Below, piece by piece: positions 5,617-7,216 of a stretch of 7,216 bases of DNA. The DNA comes from an uncultured Armatimonadota bacterium (GTDB lineage: Bacteria; Armatimonadota; Armatimonadia; Armatimonadales; Armatimonadaceae). Every line of letters starts with the position of its first letter. Positions within the stretch are counted from its first letter, which is position 1. The stretch is from positions 1 to 7,216 of the forward strand of contig CAIRTT010000357.1 in the NCBI GenBank assembly GCA_903881535.1. The letters run 5' to 3'. Under the pieces are notes generated by a model. It saw only the letters and a list, made by a program, of their open reading frames with translations. It ran no database searches and was not told the DNA's origin. A program made the position numbers and the translations under genes.

Positions 5617-7216
5617 CTACGCACTCCACTCAAATGGCACACGTGGCTTTAGCTTCAGCTTGATGACATCCGGGCTGGCGAGCAGACGCAGCGGGAACAC
5701 GCCACCGCGCTCGGCGACAACGCGCACCGATGTAACCGTATGACGGTCCCAAACAACATCAATGGTCACGCCGCCACGGGCACGGAGACCGGTGACGCTC
5801 CCGCGACTCCAGGCATCCGGTAGCGCAGGCAGCACATGAATCTCTCCCGCATGGCTCTGAATCAAACATTCGGCAACTGCCGCAGCAAGGCCAAAGTTGC
5901 CATCGATTTGGAATGGCGGATGATCAGCAAAGCCATTTGGATACATCGCGCTTACAACAAGCGCTCCGATGTGTCCTGCAACGGCATTGCCATTACCAAA
6001 GCGTGCTTCGAGACACGCCAGCCATGCGCGGCTCCAGCCTGTGTGTGCACTTCCCGCTAAGAGGCGGGCATCCAGTGTTTTACGGAGCGCGGCCATGAGG
6101 TCAGGCGTCTCACCAAATGTCAGCTGATTCCCTGGATAGGCTCCAAAAGCATGCGAGAAATGTCTGTGGCCAGGCTCTGCATCCGTGTAGTCTTCCGACC
6201 ACTCCATCAGACGGCCATCCCGTGGCGACACGCGATGCGGTGGCAGTGCGGTTAGTTCCCGGTCGAGCACGCGCTGATAGTCATCATCCATCCCGAGGGC
6301 GACCGCGGCGGCGAGGGTGTTCTCCCAGCAGCTACGAATCAGCTGGATGTCCATCGTGCAGCCTTGCGATAGCGCCGCTGCGCCGGCAGGCGTCTCAAAT
6401 GTGTTCTCAGGGCTGTAGCTGGGTGATGTTGTATACAAGCCATCCGGGCCCTTGATGACCCAGTCCTGCAGAAAATCGCTTGCACCTTTGAGGATGGGAT
6501 AGATGCGCTCGAGGTAGCGGCGGTCAGGCGAAAAGCGCCAGTGGTCCATTAGGTGGTCGCAGAGCCAAGCGGCTCCCATCGGCCATATTCCCCAGATGCC
6601 ATCGGATGGCGTTGCGTGGCCAAAGATGTCGGTGTTGTGGTGGATGACCCAGCCGCGCATCCCGTAATGCTCTCGTGCAACCTCTTCACCGGCAGGCACA
6701 AGCCCTTCGACGAAGTCTATAAGCGCGGTATGGCACGGGGCAAGCCCGAGGGGCTCCGCCGCCCAGTAGTTCATCTGGAGGTTGATGTTGGTGTGGTAAT
6801 CGCTCCCCCACGGCGCAGCATAGTGCTCATTCCAAATGCCTTGGAGGTTTGCGGGGAGACAGCCGGGCCGACTCGATGCGAGCAGCAAATAGCGTGCATA
6901 CTGGGTCAGCAATGCAACAAGCGCCGGGTCAGTTCGCTCAATTGTTGCATCCTTGATACGGTCGGCAAGCGGCTTTTTGGTTGGCCGGCGGTCATCCAGG
7001 TCGATTGTAAATGCCCGGAACAAGCGACGGTGTTCACGGCAATGTCGATGTCGCTGTGTTTGCCACGGTGTCCCAAATGCGGTGTCTACTTGCGTGATCG
7101 CCCGCCGATGGTTTTTATCGTTCCAGCTTGTCGCAAGGGCAACTCGGAGGACGATGGAATCTGCACTGTCAATGACCAATGTGTCACCATCGGCGACGAC
7201 GGTTCCACCAAAGTGC
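5617..7216 (-). CDS. Glycoside hydrolase family 95, probable alpha-L-fucosidase (5' end outside window)
   Basis: GH95 enzymes release terminal alpha-linked L-fucose (some L-galactose) by inversion. The frame stays open to the right edge, giving 532 visible residues. The TTG at 7179 is not a credible start, because coding continues upstream and the N-terminal beta domain (roughly 200 or more residues) is missing. Numbered from the first visible residue, family motifs are YLLLASSRPGCLPANLQGIWN (part; about 109-129), GSDYHTNINLQMNYW (137-151), GWVIHHNTDIFG (188-199), SPSYSPEN (264-271), HRHFSHAFGAYPGNQ (350-364), TGWSRAW (392-398), HPPFQIDGNFG (432-442) and LPALPDAW (462-469). E270 is the expected general acid. 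N143, N145 and D438 are the expected water-activating group. Whether the protein is secreted cannot be judged without its N-terminus. It lies 46 bp upstream of crtI on the same strand, so the two may be cotranscribed. Confidence 0.92.
   Translation of the reverse strand, partial: HFGGTVVADGDTLVIDSADSIVLRVALATSWNDKNHRRAITQVDTAFGTPWQTQRHRHCREHRRLFRAFTIDLDDRRPTKKPLADRIKDATIERTDPALVALLTQYARYLLLASSRPGCLPANLQGIWNEHYAAPWGSDYHTNINLQMNYWAAEPLGLAPCHTALIDFVEGLVPAGEEVAREHYGMRGWVIHHNTDIFGHATPSDGIWGIWPMGAAWLCDHLMDHWRFSPDRRYLERIYPILKGASDFLQDWVIKGPDGLYTTSPSYSPENTFETPAGAAALSQGCTMDIQLIRSCWENTLAAAVALGMDDDYQRVLDRELTALPPHRVSPRDGRLMEWSEDYTDAEPGHRHFSHAFGAYPGNQLTFGETPDLMAALRKTLDARLLAGSAHTGWSRAWLACLEARFGNGNAVAGHIGALVVSAMYPNGFADHPPFQIDGNFGLAAAVAECLIQSHAGEIHVLPALPDAWSRGSVTGLRARGGVTIDVVWDRHTVTSVRVVAERGGVFPLRLLASPDVIKLKLKPRVPFEWSA

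Noticed and set aside
903..6608. CGGATG as a DNA uptake signal sequence
   Set aside because: Copies are confined to two codon phases and mainly the coding strand, and I find none in the intergenic stretches, which points to codon-pair use.
7177..7179. TTG as the start codon of the GH95 gene
   Set aside because: The frame stays open through 7216 and the upstream residues continue the N-terminal domain strand pattern, so the true start is outside the window.

Overview
This is a bacterial chromosomal segment of moderate-to-high GC. It holds one tRNA gene, a complete three-gene de novo NAD operon, and a convergent two-gene block made of a carotenoid desaturase and the 3' part of a glycoside hydrolase. 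I see no insertion sequence, phage gene, CRISPR array or integrase. The phylum cannot be fixed from this window. The CrtI protein is of the type common in Bacteroidota. The tRNA promoter, however, is an ordinary -35/-10 type, not the Bacteroidota TAnnTTTG type. GTG starts and mostly weak Shine-Dalgarno sequences are also seen.

Layout. Positions 1-346 contain no convincing protein gene. They hold two closely similar rightward terminators (stems at 27-46 and 176-195, exactly 149 bp apart) and a third hairpin (320-343) that lies just downstream of a leftward tRNA-Met(CAT) at 347-423. A divergent promoter region (424-563) separates the tRNA from the rightward nadC-nadA-nadB operon (564-4088). The spacings are tight: 21 bp between nadC and nadA, 3 bp between nadA and nadB. 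The stop codon of nadB faces the stop codon of a leftward crtI-like gene (4095-5570) across 6 bp. Upstream of crtI on the same strand, 46 bp away, is a GH95 alpha-L-fucosidase-like gene that runs off the right edge (5617-7216).

How the genes work together. NadB oxidises L-aspartate to iminoaspartate. NadA condenses this with dihydroxyacetone phosphate to quinolinate on a [4Fe-4S] cluster. NadC converts quinolinate and PRPP to nicotinate mononucleotide. The three genes therefore cover the aspartate route from aspartate to NaMN, with gene order the reverse of reaction order. The crtI and GH95 genes have no evident link to NAD synthesis or to each other, and may share a transcript only through orientation.

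I found no clear candidate for a new multi-gene system. The observations most worth checking are: the twin terminators whose loops are exact complements, a strong coding-strand excess of the hexamer CGGATG, a tRNA-Met with a mismatched anticodon stem, and the premature-looking end of NadB inside a conserved C-terminal motif.
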